In this document: positions 10,239-22,113 of the stretch, one piece after another | Position numbering within the stretch: the first letter of the stretch is position 1 | How the letters are laid out: each line of letters opens with the position of its first letter | Source: Polytrichum commune | Lineage: Eukaryota > Streptophyta > Polytrichopsida > Polytrichales > Polytrichaceae | Length of the DNA stretch: 60,000 nucleotides | Reading direction: 5' to 3' | NCBI GenBank assembly: GCA_950295325.1 | Contig: OX485809.1 | Coordinates: 7,070,001-7,130,000, forward strand | The notes under the pieces: model-generated | The model's database searches: none | Told to the model about the DNA's origin: nothing | The model's input: only the letters and a program-made list of their open reading frames with translations | Made by a program: the position numbers and the translations under genes

Positions 10239-11039
10239 AGGTAGAGGGTTGCTAAAACCAACACCCCACCCAAAAGAAAATACCTATTGGATATGTTTAG
10301 CTCCATATAGGGTAGTTAGCAGGCCCACTAACACAAGTTCAGCACGTAACATGTGCACTATCCACGATAAATTATAACGCCTCCTAATTGTTAAGACTCT
10401 ACTATATCGAATGGTTCCCCATGGAAAAGGAGTGGGCAGGCCCATGGAGTGACATGTTTGGTGCCATTAGTGGCACCATCTCACGCTGGCCTCCCCTACC
10501 TCCATGCAGGGTAGGTAGCAGGCCCCACTATATCTTGAATTGGTTCGAGGAGGGTTTAGGGTGGCTTGTCAGTGCCTATTCATTGGGTGGGGGGGGGGGG
10601 TTGAGAGATTCTCACCATTCTATTCACAAAGCCAAGGACGTAAGCCCATAAAGCACAAAGGGGGTCGGTTCTAGGCACAAAGGGCATTTGTACTTTGGAT
10701 GCAATGTGACCGTATTACAACCGAACATAGTGGGATCATCGAGGTGGCCATGTGGCTTTGTGCATCATGACTAGTTGGGCTTGGGTCTAGTACCCAACTA
10801 TGTTGTGTTGGTTCTAGGCAATGAAGGTCGGTCATATATGGGGCCTAGAGGTTGGTTTAAGGAAGCTAGTGGGTTTGATTGTGAATGTTCAACAAATGTT
10901 CAATTGAGGCTAATTTTCTTTCTTTCTTTATACTTGCGTTTAGCCCAAAAGCTAATATGAATATACTTCTTATATCAACCACATAGCCAACCATATGTAT
11001 GCGCAATAGCTTAAAATGTTGGTTTAAGCACCCTCTGCC
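10239..11039. mobile_element. Nested PIF/Harbinger-like element (801 bp)
   Basis: Flanked by TTA (10236-10238 and 11040-11042), with inverted ends AGGTAGAGGGTTGCTAAAACC and, on the opposite strand, GGCAGAGGGTGCTTAAACC. The uninterrupted paralogue at 40273-40715 has a single TTAGGC at this point, so the insertion and its 3-bp duplication are directly demonstrated. A G10-class run lies near 10590. No transposase frame is visible, so it is non-autonomous. Confidence 0.85.
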
Positions 11040-11345
11040 TTAGGCCCATCAAGAAAAGGTGGGTTTGTTGCAAAACCAAGGTCCGTGACAAGCAATTGAA
11101 TTGTCATTGGCTCCTAGACGCATTATATATCCATGGTGAATCCAAAATATATGCTATTATGGATTGTGCATAAGATATGTTGCTATCCCTCAACATGATC
11201 CACTTTCACTTTACACTCAAGTTGAGGGCCCATCCATTTCCAAAATTGGATTCCTATTTCCCACTCATGGCCTTTAATATATATTTTCAAGAGTGTTCGG
11301 ATTTTCATGGTCACGACTCTTGCTCCATGTGTATAGCTGCTCTTA

Positions 11346-13185
11346 CAAAGTTGAACACAGATTGACTCGAGGTTCACATGATTTCAATGAACTAAATATG
11401 CACTTCTTTAATCCACATCAAGCGCCAATATTTACATGTCAATTGCAAGGGTAAATCTCCGTGCATGTGAGGACCTTTATGAAGTTCTACAACCTTAAAT
11501 TGCAAAATTATACTACCACTTGACCTCTTTTTGGCGTTTGCAAATTTCATATATAATTTGTAAAATCTCTTTCTATGTGATCATACGAGGCCTTCATTCA
11601 ACTTTTCATAAGTTGGTGTGTGTGGTTGTCGAGAAGTGTAAGTTTTAAGGGAACCAATTATAGTTTGTTTGCCAACAGTTCACATCCCAATGGATATTCA
11701 CGTTATACAATATCAAAAGACAATGTGTATGAAAGGTCCGATTCCAAAAGCGTTCAAGGGTTGAGTTAGAGTTTGTGCATGTGTCAACACTAGATTGAAC
11801 CCATGGAAATGAATGATGACTTGTTAAGGGTTAGGGGTTCATCTACAACTTATTGCACCCAAATATAATTAGACACATTTTGTTTTCCTTTCTTTTTTTT
11901 GCTTTTGGTTTCTCCCTTAATTTCAACCCCAAACCCTTAAAACTTTAGCCTATCCCAAAGCCCAAAGCCTTTATCCCCCCCCCCCTCTAAGAGATGTCAT
12001 CTTATATGTCAAACTTAATTTGACATCATAATCATTGATAAAAGTTCCCTAGGGAGCTAAAATAGGTCAATCTTTCTACATTATATTCTACTACAACATA
12101 ATTTGTTAACTATATCTAGTTATGGTAATTTCATTATAATCTATATATCAAAATAAGTAGTTGAGTGTCATGTATGGATCTCCCAAACCAAGTTAATTCT
12201 CAAACGCCCAAGGAGCCAATAATAGGCTTATAAAAATGATGTATTTAAAATCTACATGTGTATATTGTTAGCTATTATTACCAACTAAGTTCCTATCCAA
12301 TCTTTCATTTTTTCTCATAGTGTTCTTCGGATCAGTCTAACACATATGTCTTGAGTGAGAACAAATATGAAGAACTCAATAATGTACGAATAGTCTAGTG
12401 TTAGAGATTCTACATTGTTCTCATCCTATTCACATGCGCCCTTTCACACACTATATTTTAATCAATAAATGTATAAATAGAACGGCAATGTTCTCATACA
12501 CTGACATGGGAAGTTTGTTCACCACCTACTCCTCACATCTGCGGGGCTATGCCTCACCCGCTTGGTTTTAATAATTCAAGGGTTGTGGCCTTTTGAAGTA
12601 TCATGATTTCCTAGTTTGTTAGACTCATCTTAGTACGGTGGGTTGTACACCAAACCATGAAAATCATCTAGAGATTTCATGCTATCTAGGTTCTTTTAAT
12701 ACTCAAACCTCCTTAGTCTCTTATGCTCTCAAACTCTAGTGCAAAAGTGATGTGAACCAGTTTTGGCCTTGTCCAACAATGAGAAATGGTAGATATTAAG
12801 TGGTTACGGGCCCTTGAGCTCTAGTCTAAACTGCCTCGAGAACATCATCTCCAAGAGCTCGAAGAGGTTGAGAGAAAGTTGCACCTTAAGAGTCCGCATG
12901 GGACTATATGTACATGTACATGGGACGTTCTTGGATAAATATCACAACCAGGTGTGGTTACCAAAGAGAGAGGCAATGCCAATTACAAGTGTTGGATTGA
13001 ATGAGGGATGCTTCACCTTGATCATGGTTGCGAGCTCACATGTGAACTGAAGATGGGTTCATTGAGTTGTAGTTACCATATTAGATAAGTGGACCTAAGT
13101 TAGTTACTCATCTTAACCCAACACTTATAGTTGAGCAGTGTGTGGAATGGTATGGATCTTAAAATGGATCGTTTGCTTAAAAGTT
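11346..13185. other. No gene recognised
   Basis: AT-rich sequence. Around 12786-13050 there is partial similarity to F1-type sequence (for example near GAATGAGGGATGCTTCACC, echoed at about 39505). A C11 run occurs near 11967. No domain-bearing frame. Confidence 0.45.
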
Positions 13186-13189
13186 GACA

Positions 13190-13400
13190 ATTGGTGAAGG
13201 TTCCAATATCAACATAATGAACGTGTTGGGTGGGGAGTATGTGATCATTTAAGAAGAAAGACAATATTTGCTTTGATAACATATAAGATATTCATATGAG
13301 TTCCATACATTAGAAGGAAAGATGGCTATGGGTCAACTTGAGTTTGATACTCATGTTGTACCAATCACATTTTTAATATCCTAGAAGAAGTACGCTATTC
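13190..13400 (-). repeat. Dispersed repeat family F16, copy
   Basis: It shares ATAAGATATTCATATGAG and the following GATGGCTATGG block with the minus-strand copy at 18955-19220. A weaker copy follows at about 14020-14150. Confidence 0.45.
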
Positions 13401-14169
13401 ATTCTTTTTAAGTTACAAAAACCATTCAAAGCATGGATGTCTAGTTAAATGGACTTTAATGCATAACATAAGTAGATATAGTTTGACTAATCATATGAAT
13501 TCGGGTGAGTTTCTATGTAGGCCACTTGTCCACTAGATAATAGTGGGTCAAAGGTGTTCGCATGTAGATGAGCACAAGCTGCCATCCAACCACGTTCTTG
13601 TGGTCCACTAGAATGTAGATGGCCATGGATACGGTTTACTAGACTTCCATGCACCCACTAAATAATCTTTAACATGCAAGTACGTATCACTGAAGGATCA
13701 AGAGTGGTTGAAGACTCAAGAGAGCCAAAGATGGTTTAGAACTCCACCCTTAGTAACCAGGAGGAGGAGGTTAGTAAGTGGGCCCATAATTGAGAAGGTG
13801 GGAGTAGCTAGTTGGCACAGACCCCACTAGAGTCCCTCTACATTTGGGTGGGTTGTCCTTATCCACACTAGAATTTGGTGGACAAGTGGCCTACATGGAA
13901 ACCCGTAGACACCTACATCTAAGTGGTGTGTGATTAAGGGTTGCTCTAGGAAGGAACACCAACAAAACACAATTCGATAGTCAACACACTTTATTTATTT
14001 ATTTTGGGGGGGGCATATAATCAATTAAAAATAAAATACCATATTCATACCAATAACAAAGAAGATAATCATACGAACTCCAAACATTGTAGGGAATTGG
14101 CTACGGCCTCCATTTAGATTTCTGTCATTCAATTTATTCAAAATCCTTGTAGAAGTAAAGTCTTTTTGA

Positions 14170-14830
14170 GAGAGAGTTGGGCATTTCTTGAATAGATATA
14201 GGATTATTTTCAATCACAGTCCTTTCATAATACATCCTCTTATACATAGGCCAAACCATTTTTTTGCACATCTATGTACCTTTTCAAAACTCGGGAGGGA
14301 GGGTGGGTGGGACCATCCCTCAAGACCGTATCATTGCATACCTATCTCTACGCTTTTGCTACTATTTCAACTTGGTATGTGTCTAAGATGCTGAAAAAAC
14401 CTTGAGCATTTAAATTCCTAAGGTTGTATTAAGTTCTTGCATTCCATACCCAAGCTTACAAAGTCAAACTTCAAAGAAAAATTAAGTTTGTGCACAAATA
14501 GTACTCCAATGGTTCACTCTCAAATCAAAGCATGCTTTGTATTCCTCATCATAGAATACCTAAACTTTATACACACAATATTTTAAAACGAAGATGTAAT
14601 ACAAAAGCTAATATTGCCATCAAAGTTGTGAAGGGTTTGTCTCACATGTGCCCATGCCACTAACCAAATCCAAAGAGAGGGTTAGTAACGTACACGAGGT
14701 AAATAACAACATAACCCAATTGTTATCTATGTCACACAATCAAATAAGGCATAATCATAAATTTTGAATCATTACATACCCAAACTTCCATTGAGTATTC
14801 TACATGTTCCTTAGCCATTTGAATCTTGCG
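14170..14830 (+). repeat. Segmental direct repeat, unit 1
   Basis: Begins after a short GA run. Shares ordered blocks with 15105-15790: a 'catcctctt' block, a GGGAGGG…GGGACCATCCC block, ATGCCACTAACCAAATCCA, and a TTGAGTATTCTACATGTTC block. Repeat offset is about 955 bp. Identity looks moderate. Confidence 0.65.
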
Positions 14831-15100
14831 TAAATGAAGATTGAGGCAATTAGCCTACACCCTCCACACATCTGCACACTTTCACTCTAATCCCAAAAGT
14901 TACTTAAGGTAAACTGCTCATGCGGCTTAACCATTGAAGGGAAGTTCTCATGTCTCCTTTCATTTAACATAGGATTAGGTTACTATCCTTGTTTGTAGAT
15001 GCATGATATCGGATGTATGATCGATATTTGCTAGGTAAAACTTACCTAACTCTAGAATACTTAGCTGTTTTGGGGTTAAATTTGTATCAATTGTGCAATT

Positions 15101-15104
<4 letters not shown>

Positions 15105-15157
<53 letters not shown>

Positions 15158-15790
15158 AGCTGAGTCACTTCTTAGCACATCCTCTTGTTCAAAGGCCGTT
15201 TCATTCTCCTACATATTATGTAATATCCTTCAATACCTGGGAGGGCGGATGGGACCATCCCGCAAAGAAATTTTTTGTTTAATTATCTTCCTTAACTTGG
15301 CGCTATCTCATGTAAGTTTGTCTCCTCAAAGTAAAAGTTACAACCCCAATCATCAATTTATGAAAGTTTTACCCTCTTTATGCTTACATAAAGTTTTGTG
15401 CTAACTATTCAAAGTTTACATGTTCAAGTTGAGAATTGTGCGCAAGACATAATCAATAGAGCTTCAAGTGTTTGCCTTAAATCCATTTGTTTTGTATTGT
15501 AAATTGTCTTGTAGAATACCTAAGCAACATTCAAAAAACATGAACAAAGATGAAATACAAAACTCAAGATTGTTGCCATATTTGTGAAGGGCCTCACACG
15601 TGTCCATGCCACCAACCAAATCCACAGAGAATGTTAGTAATGTACACAAGGTAAATATCAACAATGCCCAATTATTATTTACGTCACACAATCATGTTCA
15701 ACATAAACAACTATTTTGCATCACCGAATACATACAATCATTGAATATTCTACTTGTTCTTTAGCCGTTCGAATCCATGTGAATCGGCCC
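15105..15790 (+). repeat. Segmental direct repeat, unit 2 (starts with a (GA)n run)
   Basis: The second unit of the duplication, with the GA tract expanded to about 47 bp (15105-15151). The collinear blocks include ATGCCACCAACCAAATCCAC at about 15606 and TTGAATATTCTACTTGTTC at about 15740. Confidence 0.65.
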
Positions 15791-16456
15791 CAAGTAAGGT
15801 AGTAAGGCCTTAAAGTGGCACTTTAAGAAACATTCTCTATTTCAAGAAAGCTAGATAGTTTGGAAACCACATTTTAGCAAGCCAATACAAACTCTACCAA
15901 AAAAAACATTGCATAAAATAATATATTTATATAGGACCTACAAAATTCACAAAGTTGTATGAAGGGCCTTTTACTCTCCACTAGGGGGGTCAATCAATGG
16001 TAGGTTGCTAGGTGAGGATCACCACAAAATAACTTTTTTTGCATGTGAGAATGCTTTATTAAAGGTGTTGTCCCCCTTTCGTGGATCACTTCTTACACCA
16101 CCTCGTCAATCATAATACATTCCCGATCAACCATTATGAATGGCCAAAGTCGGTGCTCTTCTAAAAGTTTTCTTGCATCCTTCTTACACCACTACTACAA
16201 ATGGCCGAAGTGGCACTATATTTAATGTTGCGCATGATTAATCGATTTTAACAATGACTTGCTTGATGGCCATGTTACACTCACTTGTTGATAACTTAAG
16301 GATTTAAAAATAGGTGTCACCAAAAGAGAAGTGTCACTTTGAGGCCTTATCATCTTATGTAGTATAACACTTTGCACTAAGTGTTCATGGTGATGGGAAC
16401 AACTTCATAAGATTGTGTAACTCATACGGTGGGGGCAAAGTCCATTACATATACAA

Positions 16457-17400
16457 AAATCTCCCACTTAAGTATGCACTTTGAACCAGAGCCGTTGGTG
16501 CGCACTTAGTTGATAGGTGCGTACTTTACTCATATCGCTTTCTAGACCCTATAATTCGATGAATCGCAACAGGAAACGGATGAAACCTAAAGCAACCCAC
16601 TGGACCGAAGCCCAATGATGTGAAATCATTGCAAAGTTGAGCAAGCCAAACGTGCCGAGCAACCGGGCGTTGGGGTAGGAGTATGAAGTTAGTGAAGGCG
16701 CCATCTGGAAAGTCTAGGACAATCAGGAGAACATATTGTAACGAACGGCGTTAATTTCTAATGATGCTAAATCGAAAACGTTTTGCGCCTGTGTTGGCCG
16801 ATGTATCGAGCTGGAAGATTGGCAAGAAAGATATTGACGACTGATTGCTTTGCTCCAATGTTCAAACACAAGCTGGACATATGTACGATGAACTGCGATG
16901 ATCGTTCGAGACGTTTCAACGAAACATTAACAAATTGACATTAAATGTTAAGCGTAAAAATTCATGCATTCGCGGCTTATGACTTTGCATGACATGTTCA
17001 AACAATAAAGTATGAACCCTGATTTTTGTCAAAAGAATTGCAAACTTAACCGAGATGCGTAATGAAACGGGTGTGTACTTAAGTGGGAGATTATTGTAGT
17101 CTAGTCTAGACCATGCCTTGTCTAGACTCTAGGCTTGTGAAGCAATGAATAGGATGAGATAGACATAATTGAGTGTAGTCTAGTAAGTTCCCGATGCACT
17201 TGTACGGTCGTCTCATCACCTTGGCCATCATTGTGTACGTAAAATGTACCGGCGGCCAATGTCTTCAAGCACATTATTGTGGCAAGGCAAGGTGCGTGAA
17301 ATACATGAGATATATTCTCCATGCTTCTAGGTTTACGTTCCGAATTGAATGCTTTTATTGCTTTTCATTTATTTCACATTTAAGGTGCATAGATGGGTCA
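16457..17400. mobile_element. Possible LTR-retrotransposon remnant (inverted PPT-like ends)
   Basis: ATCTCCCACTTAAGT (16460) and its inverted counterpart ACTTAAGTGGGAGAT (ending near 17092) bound about 630 bp that is richer in CpG than its surroundings. AAGTGGGAGATT followed by a TG-starting segment resembles the polypurine tract/LTR junction of plant Ty1/copia elements. No gag or pol frame is readable and I could not find a second LTR. The inverted arrangement of both ends does not fit an ordinary LTR element. Low confidence. Confidence 0.3.
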
Positions 17401-17429
17401 TTGATATGAAGTTACCTTCTTCTTTCCGA

Positions 17430-17653
17430 CTACATTGTTTGGTCCTATTAGTGTGGGTTACCATTTGGAGTTATGTGTTGCTATAACTTTTTTATTGATA
17501 TTGTCATTTTTTCATCAGATAAGTTATATCATATTATTGGGTGTGCGTACTAATTGCTTCTGTTATTTGGGTGATACATGGTACTCTTGGAAAAATGTTA
17601 TAGCAACACGTAACTCCAAAGGGTAACCCACACTAATTAGACAAAAAATGTAG
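17430..17653. mobile_element. MITE with CTACA…TGTAG ends, family E copy 2
   Basis: This is the best preserved member of its family. The left side TTAGTGTGGGTTACCATTTG and the right side CAAAGGGTAACCCACACTAA are inverted copies, followed inward by GTTGCTATAAC and GTTATAGCAAC. Inverted repeats reach about 50 bp. Length is 224 bp. Confidence 0.85.
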
Positions 17654-17837
17654 CTCATTTCTCCTAGGATATTAAACAAATGATTTTGTACGAGGGTTAA
17701 TTTACACACATGACCAAAGGCATGAGGAAAAAGTGGTCCGGGGTTTCTTGCGATATGAAGACCATGACCAAGAAAAATCCACATCATTTTAAAAAGCCTT
17801 GGTTGCAAGTAGTGTTCCATGAGATTTTTGGGTATAA

Positions 17838-18050
17838 CTGGTCATGAGATCCTAGTGTTTCCAAGTCCAATTGGTTACATGTTGTCATCTTTTGGTGCTC
17901 CTTCATTAAATTGGGGTTTATTCTATAAATTCCTCTAAAACAATCAATAATTTTCCTAAAGTCTTGACCTCCAACGTGTTATTTCCTCAAACTCCAATTG
18001 GTCCATCAGTAACTAACGGCCAAATCTTACTGTTCATTGGTCATATGACA
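17838..18050 (+). repeat. Dispersed repeat F14, copy 1 (paralogous empty site)
   Basis: Aligned with 27544-27760 in the same orientation: AGTGTTTCCAAGTCCAATTG here against AGTGTTTGCAAGTCCAACCG there, then ATTAAATTGGGG and ATTCTATA blocks. At its left edge, CATGAGATCCTAGTG is continuous where the 27-kb copy carries the hAT-like MITE. Confidence 0.75.
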
Positions 18051-18184
18051 TAGTGTGAAGTGGACTTACACTAGAGCATGGTGTTTTTAATGAAATCCAA
18101 AATTTTGAAGTGCTAGAATTAAGTATGGAAGAAACTCTTAGTTTGTCAAAATTAAACATGTTAAAACTATGGCCTTACTCAGAA

Positions 18185-18430
18185 TATATTGTTTTCTTCT
18201 CACGTGGTCACATGATTTTTCGATGAAACAACTTATTTGGGTTCTCTTGTCACAACATTTAGGTGACCACCGAACATTATCCTTTATGAACATGTAGGAT
18301 CCTGTGTCAATTTCTCATTTGATTTTTGATGTACTCACCTATGATCATTTCAATTTTCAATGACCTTGTGTAAAACAAAGTGCGACCACCACTCATTTCT
18401 CAACCAATGAGAGATTTTAGAAAGCAATGG
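18185..18430 (-). repeat. Dispersed repeat F15, copy 1
   Basis: On the minus strand it reads CTCATTGGTTGAGAAATGAG followed by a GTCGCACTTTG block, matching 30365-30400 on the plus strand, and it continues collinearly through a CATTGAAAATT block. Confidence 0.6.
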
Positions 18431-18519
18431 CTATGATCATCGGTCAATATTGTAAACAACCACCAACTGGTTAGCAAAATCAAACCATGTAGCCATTGGT
18501 TCATAAATTTAGGTTTCAT

Positions 18520-18720
18520 ATGAATAAATTGTTCATTATTAAAGTGAAGAATCCCATGTTCAATGAGTGGTCATAAAGGTTCCCCAATTATGTTGGCTAT
18601 TGAGTCTGGAGCGGTGAGTGTGCTTCAACATGTAGTTTAAACTCTTCTAAACACGCATGTTTTTGGTGTATGTTGTTAGATCTACGTCTAACCACATATC
18701 ATTCAAGTACAAGTGTTCAT
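18520..18720 (+). repeat. Dispersed repeat family F16, copy
   Basis: It contains CCCCAATTATGTTGGCTATT and CTTCTAAACACGCATG followed by CTAACCACA, in the order of the other copies. It faces the inverted copy at 18955-19220. Confidence 0.55.
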
Positions 18721-18954
18721 GTCATTGCCATGTTGGATTAAGCATGTTTATCTTAAAGGAGTCGATACTTCTTGTGTGGTCTACACGATAGTTTGTATGA
18801 GTCATCTTCCCTTGCGATGGGCATTCATTTATTTGGGAACCTCTTCTTCCAACATTTGCTTCTCAAAATTGATTCATCTAAACGACATCTTAATACTTGA
18901 TAGACTAAGGTAGATGTGCCTAATTCCAACACAACAATACTATGGAAACATGTA

Positions 18955-19220
18955 TTTGAGTGTTATGTGATTAGGCAAGATTTAAGATTTGATGTCATGT
19001 GTTTGAAAAGGATTGGATGAAATATGCTAACCATTCTATATTCAATAGTCAACATGATTGCAGGGAACCTACACGACCACTCAATGAGCACAAGAGTGTT
19101 GGCTTTGATGCTCAATAAGATATTCATATGAGCTTTGAAAATTGTGAGGCAAACGACTATGGACATGATTTGAATTTGCTAATCATATTGCAATGTTATG
19201 TGTTCACATCTTACAAGAAA
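18955..19220 (-). repeat. Dispersed repeat family F16, inverted copy
   Basis: Read on the minus strand it shows CTCATTGAGTGGTCGTGTAG, then CAATCATGTTGACTATTG and TTTTCAAACACATGAC. Together with 18520-18720 this makes an inverted pair. Confidence 0.6.
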
Positions 19221-19249
19221 TGGGTGCAAATGTAATAATTTATAATAAT

Positions 19250-19282
19250 AGCAACAACAACAACAACAACAACAATAATAAT
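19250..19282. repeat. (CAA)n/(TAA)n microsatellite
   Basis: About eight CAA units followed by AATAATAAT. Confidence 0.9.
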
Positions 19283-19662
19283 ACACTCTTATACCAATTA
19301 GTGTGGGGTACTATTATGCCAATTTCAACCATGAATAAATATTAAAGTTGGCATTTCCATGGCTTGCATAACTCATCGGTTGCATTTGTGGACCAAGTAT
19401 TGAGCGAGCATAATTCTCCCTTAATTACATGATTATTTGTTTATGGGAGTCACTCAAGCTATATATTATGAAGTTTTGACATATAATTATCAATTTAGAG
19501 TTCTTTAATTGCAACCTATTTCTTTGCAAAGAGACCACCATCTAGATGCTTAGTAACCTTATGTGAATCACAACACAATGAGAATCTACGAAAGCCCCAA
19601 ATGAATAGCCTCCACCTCCAATGTCATTTGGGCCTAAATTGATTATTCAAGATCATTCATTA

Positions 19663-20057
19663 GGATGGGTTCACACTACAATCTTTTTGTTTAAAGCAAT
19701 CCTATTGGTTGAGAGTAGTCTTTGTCTCTTTTCTTTTCTTTTCTTTTATTGGTAGATATCACTTTTCTTAAGACATGATGCCAATAAGCCAGCGTAAAAA
19801 AAGGGAGTAACAATATGGACTCCAAGAGTTTACACTACAGTACGGATCCAAATGTATGAAAAAAGAAGAAGTGGTGCTAATGTGATATCACTTTCCTACC
19901 AAATCTCAGTAGTCCCTACCCAAGAAAACTCTCCTCCTGTTTTGAGGAATTAATCTTCAAGTTTGGATTCAAATCTTGAGTCCAAAAGTGAGGTTCAGTA
20001 AGAGGCGTTTTGGTCCCTTTACGTTTCTCAAACATGGACCCTAATGTAAACCCACCC
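19663..20057. mobile_element. PIF/Harbinger-like MITE, family F3 (395 bp)
   Basis: The left end GGATGGGTTCACACTA and the inverted right end (GGGTGGGTTTACATTA on the minus strand) are flanked by TTA on both sides (19660-19662 and 20058-20060). Related sequence occurs around 29876-30155 and 33730-33900 (for example the block GGCATCACTTTTCCATCAAA). Confidence 0.8.
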
Positions 20058-20749
20058 TTAGTTTCAATTAAATAATCTAATGATGGCAACACAACATTAT
20101 ATTATTCAGTTGGGTGACCGGGTTGGGTGGGGCCAAGAATATGTCATGTCCAATGTTAGAATCATACCTTACGGATGCTTATCTAGTATGTATATTTAGC
20201 TTGAAAAACAAGTGAGATTTGGGTGAATCGTTGTCATTGAATATTATTAGAATGGAACGGTTGATAGTAGCTGAATAATGTAATGAACCTCAACTCCAAT
20301 TTATGATGACGCAATAGTGGGTTGTTGTGCTACTAGTCTAGTGGCCTTTTGAATGGGAGACCTATAGAGTATAACCTTACATAGAACATATTTTGATAAT
20401 AAAGAATGGATTGTATGTGCGTGCTCCATAAACGTACAAAATTACACGTATGCAAAATTACCATGATAATTTTTATTTAGTTATGGGGGTTATTACCAAT
20501 AGTGGTAGTTGTATCTCCCCCTAATTTCAACAAGGTGCAAGTTATGTCATTTGACAAATAAATAAATAGATAAAAGGAATGGCAATATTTTTATACATTG
20601 TTTTGCAATGTCCATTCCCCATTCCAAGCATGTCCACTGGGTATGTATCGGGAGTGGTTTAGTACTTATTCTCATTGTATGTGAGTGTCAATCTTGTCAC
20701 TATATGATCGAAACATGAAGGTTTATTGGTATTCAATCAAGGGTGACCA

Positions 20750-21541
20750 ACGCTTGTGTAAATTTCAACTTTTTCTCTTATTGAGCATCATGTGTGTTGA
20801 GTATTTGATGGTCAATTGTGAGAATGTGTCCATTAGTTTGTGGATTTTGGAGAGGGGGATTTGGAGGTTTTTGGAGGCGTTTAGTTGTTGTCATATGTAT
20901 GGTTCCTCTATGCATGCAATGATGACTATGGGTGGTACTGCTTCCCACCTTTATTGGGATAGTAATGGTAGGAATATGGCATATTTATCTAACTTACATG
21001 TGGTGGCTTCTAATGGAATCAGTCATTACAGTATGCGAATTCAATTATTTGTACTTTGAGATTTGCGTTGGGTTTGAAGGGGGTTTGGCCATGGGTAGGG
21101 CTCCTATTAAGCATGATATATATGGTCTTGATTTGGTTGGGCATGTACATCTAGGTAAGTAGCATGTGCATGGTAGTAGCCACAAGGGTATGGTGTTTTC
21201 AAGAGAGCAATCGTTATTTTTCCAACATTAATTAGTGTGAAGCAATGTGTGAAGGGTATGGCTAGTGCATATACCGCTTTAATGTGTCGGACGGTCCAGA
21301 GATTGCTTATGTGCTTGTTTTTGCAACAAGATATTAAGTGGATGCATGTATCAATTTCATGGGATGTGCATAGGTTGCAGAAGGGGAATATGTTTTGTTT
21401 GAGGGGATTTTTTGGGGGTAGTTTCCTAAGTATGTGCATGATCTGAACTAGAAGGCTTATGTAATTTGGGCATCCGCGATGCAAAAGGCATCCCAAAATA
21501 GGTTGGAGCATTTGGGGTGAAGGTTGGTGTTGTCTAGCCAT
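20750..21541 (-). pseudogene. LINE CCHC zinc motif, restriction-like endonuclease and C-terminal extension
   Basis: The open part (21107-21541) contains FCNLC…H…CC and VRHIKAVYAL, matching CPIC…H…KC and KRHNKAV in the young copy. Beyond a stop, other frames keep NLKVQIIEFAYCND (about 21050-21010), which aligns with NLTIQFIEFTYCND of the young LINE and holds the expected acidic endonuclease residue. KLDKYA then aligns with KNNKYK. After the domain, NLQIPLSKI…MMLNKRK aligns with NLKIPLVTI…ILLHKRR, so both copies share a tail beyond the endonuclease. Confidence 0.8.
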
Positions 21542-21719
21542 TTATTGGTATAGGGTGGTGTTTCTTTTGCATTTGATACGAGTGCATTTTTGTTTTTGTT
21601 TTTTTTAATATAGCCTTTGAGGTTGTGAACCCAACCATTTTGTGGTGTGGAGGTTGGGAGTATCGAGGGCCAATGTGGTGTCTAGTGGCCAATGAGATGG
21701 TAGGGGGTGGACATTGTTT

Positions 21720-22113
21720 GTGTTTTTTCTGCTCCTATTTTGGTTAATTTGTCGGGTTCATTGTTTTGAAAGATATTTGAGTGAGCTCTAACTTTTTGGA
21801 TGGTGATGTTGTGGGGACATGTTTTTATTGTGTGTACTATGTGGGTGATGTGAAGTTTGTTTGGATGGTATGAGGGGTTTTTAATATGGTTTAGGAGGAA
21901 GTGATCTACTTAGAGTACATGTAAATATGCCCATGGGGAGATTTTTGTGTGTTGTACAACAAGTAATATTGCAAATATTTCGGCGTGTAGAACATTTGGG
22001 TACCTAGGCAGTCAAGTAGCGATTTTGGTTTGTAGTGGTCCATTAAATACTATGGGACCCACAATCATGTCATATCCTTTGCCATCTGAGGGTGTAAATG
22101 AACCGTTACTGTA
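21720..22113 (-). pseudogene. RNase H domain of the LINE
   Basis: One frame is readable for about 130 codons with two in-frame stops. The start GSFTPSDGKGYDMIVG matches the first beta-hairpin after the first catalytic Asp. HAEIFAILLVVQ supplies the catalytic Glu. VDHFLLNHI follows the position of the second Asp. VRAHSNIFQNNEPDKLTKIG fits the His…Asp end motif of ribonuclease H. It would remove RNA from the RNA/DNA hybrid during retrotransposition. RNase H lies between the RT and the zinc motif. Confidence 0.82.

Larger units (their letters stand above)
9664..11342. mobile_element. F1-family MITE copy 3, interrupted by two nested insertions
   Basis: Once the SINE (9735-10103) and the Harbinger-like element (10239-11039) are removed, the remainder aligns end to end with the 443-bp uninterrupted copy at 40273-40715. 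The left end is GGGGTCACTTTACATTAG. The right end is CTCCATGTGTATAGCTGCTC, followed by TTA (11343-11345). The copy at 40273 serves as the empty-site reference for both insertions. Confidence 0.85.

Noticed and set aside
20685-21162. Plus-strand open frames of 124 and 76 codons
   Set aside because: They are antisense shadows of the LINE C-terminal region on the minus strand.
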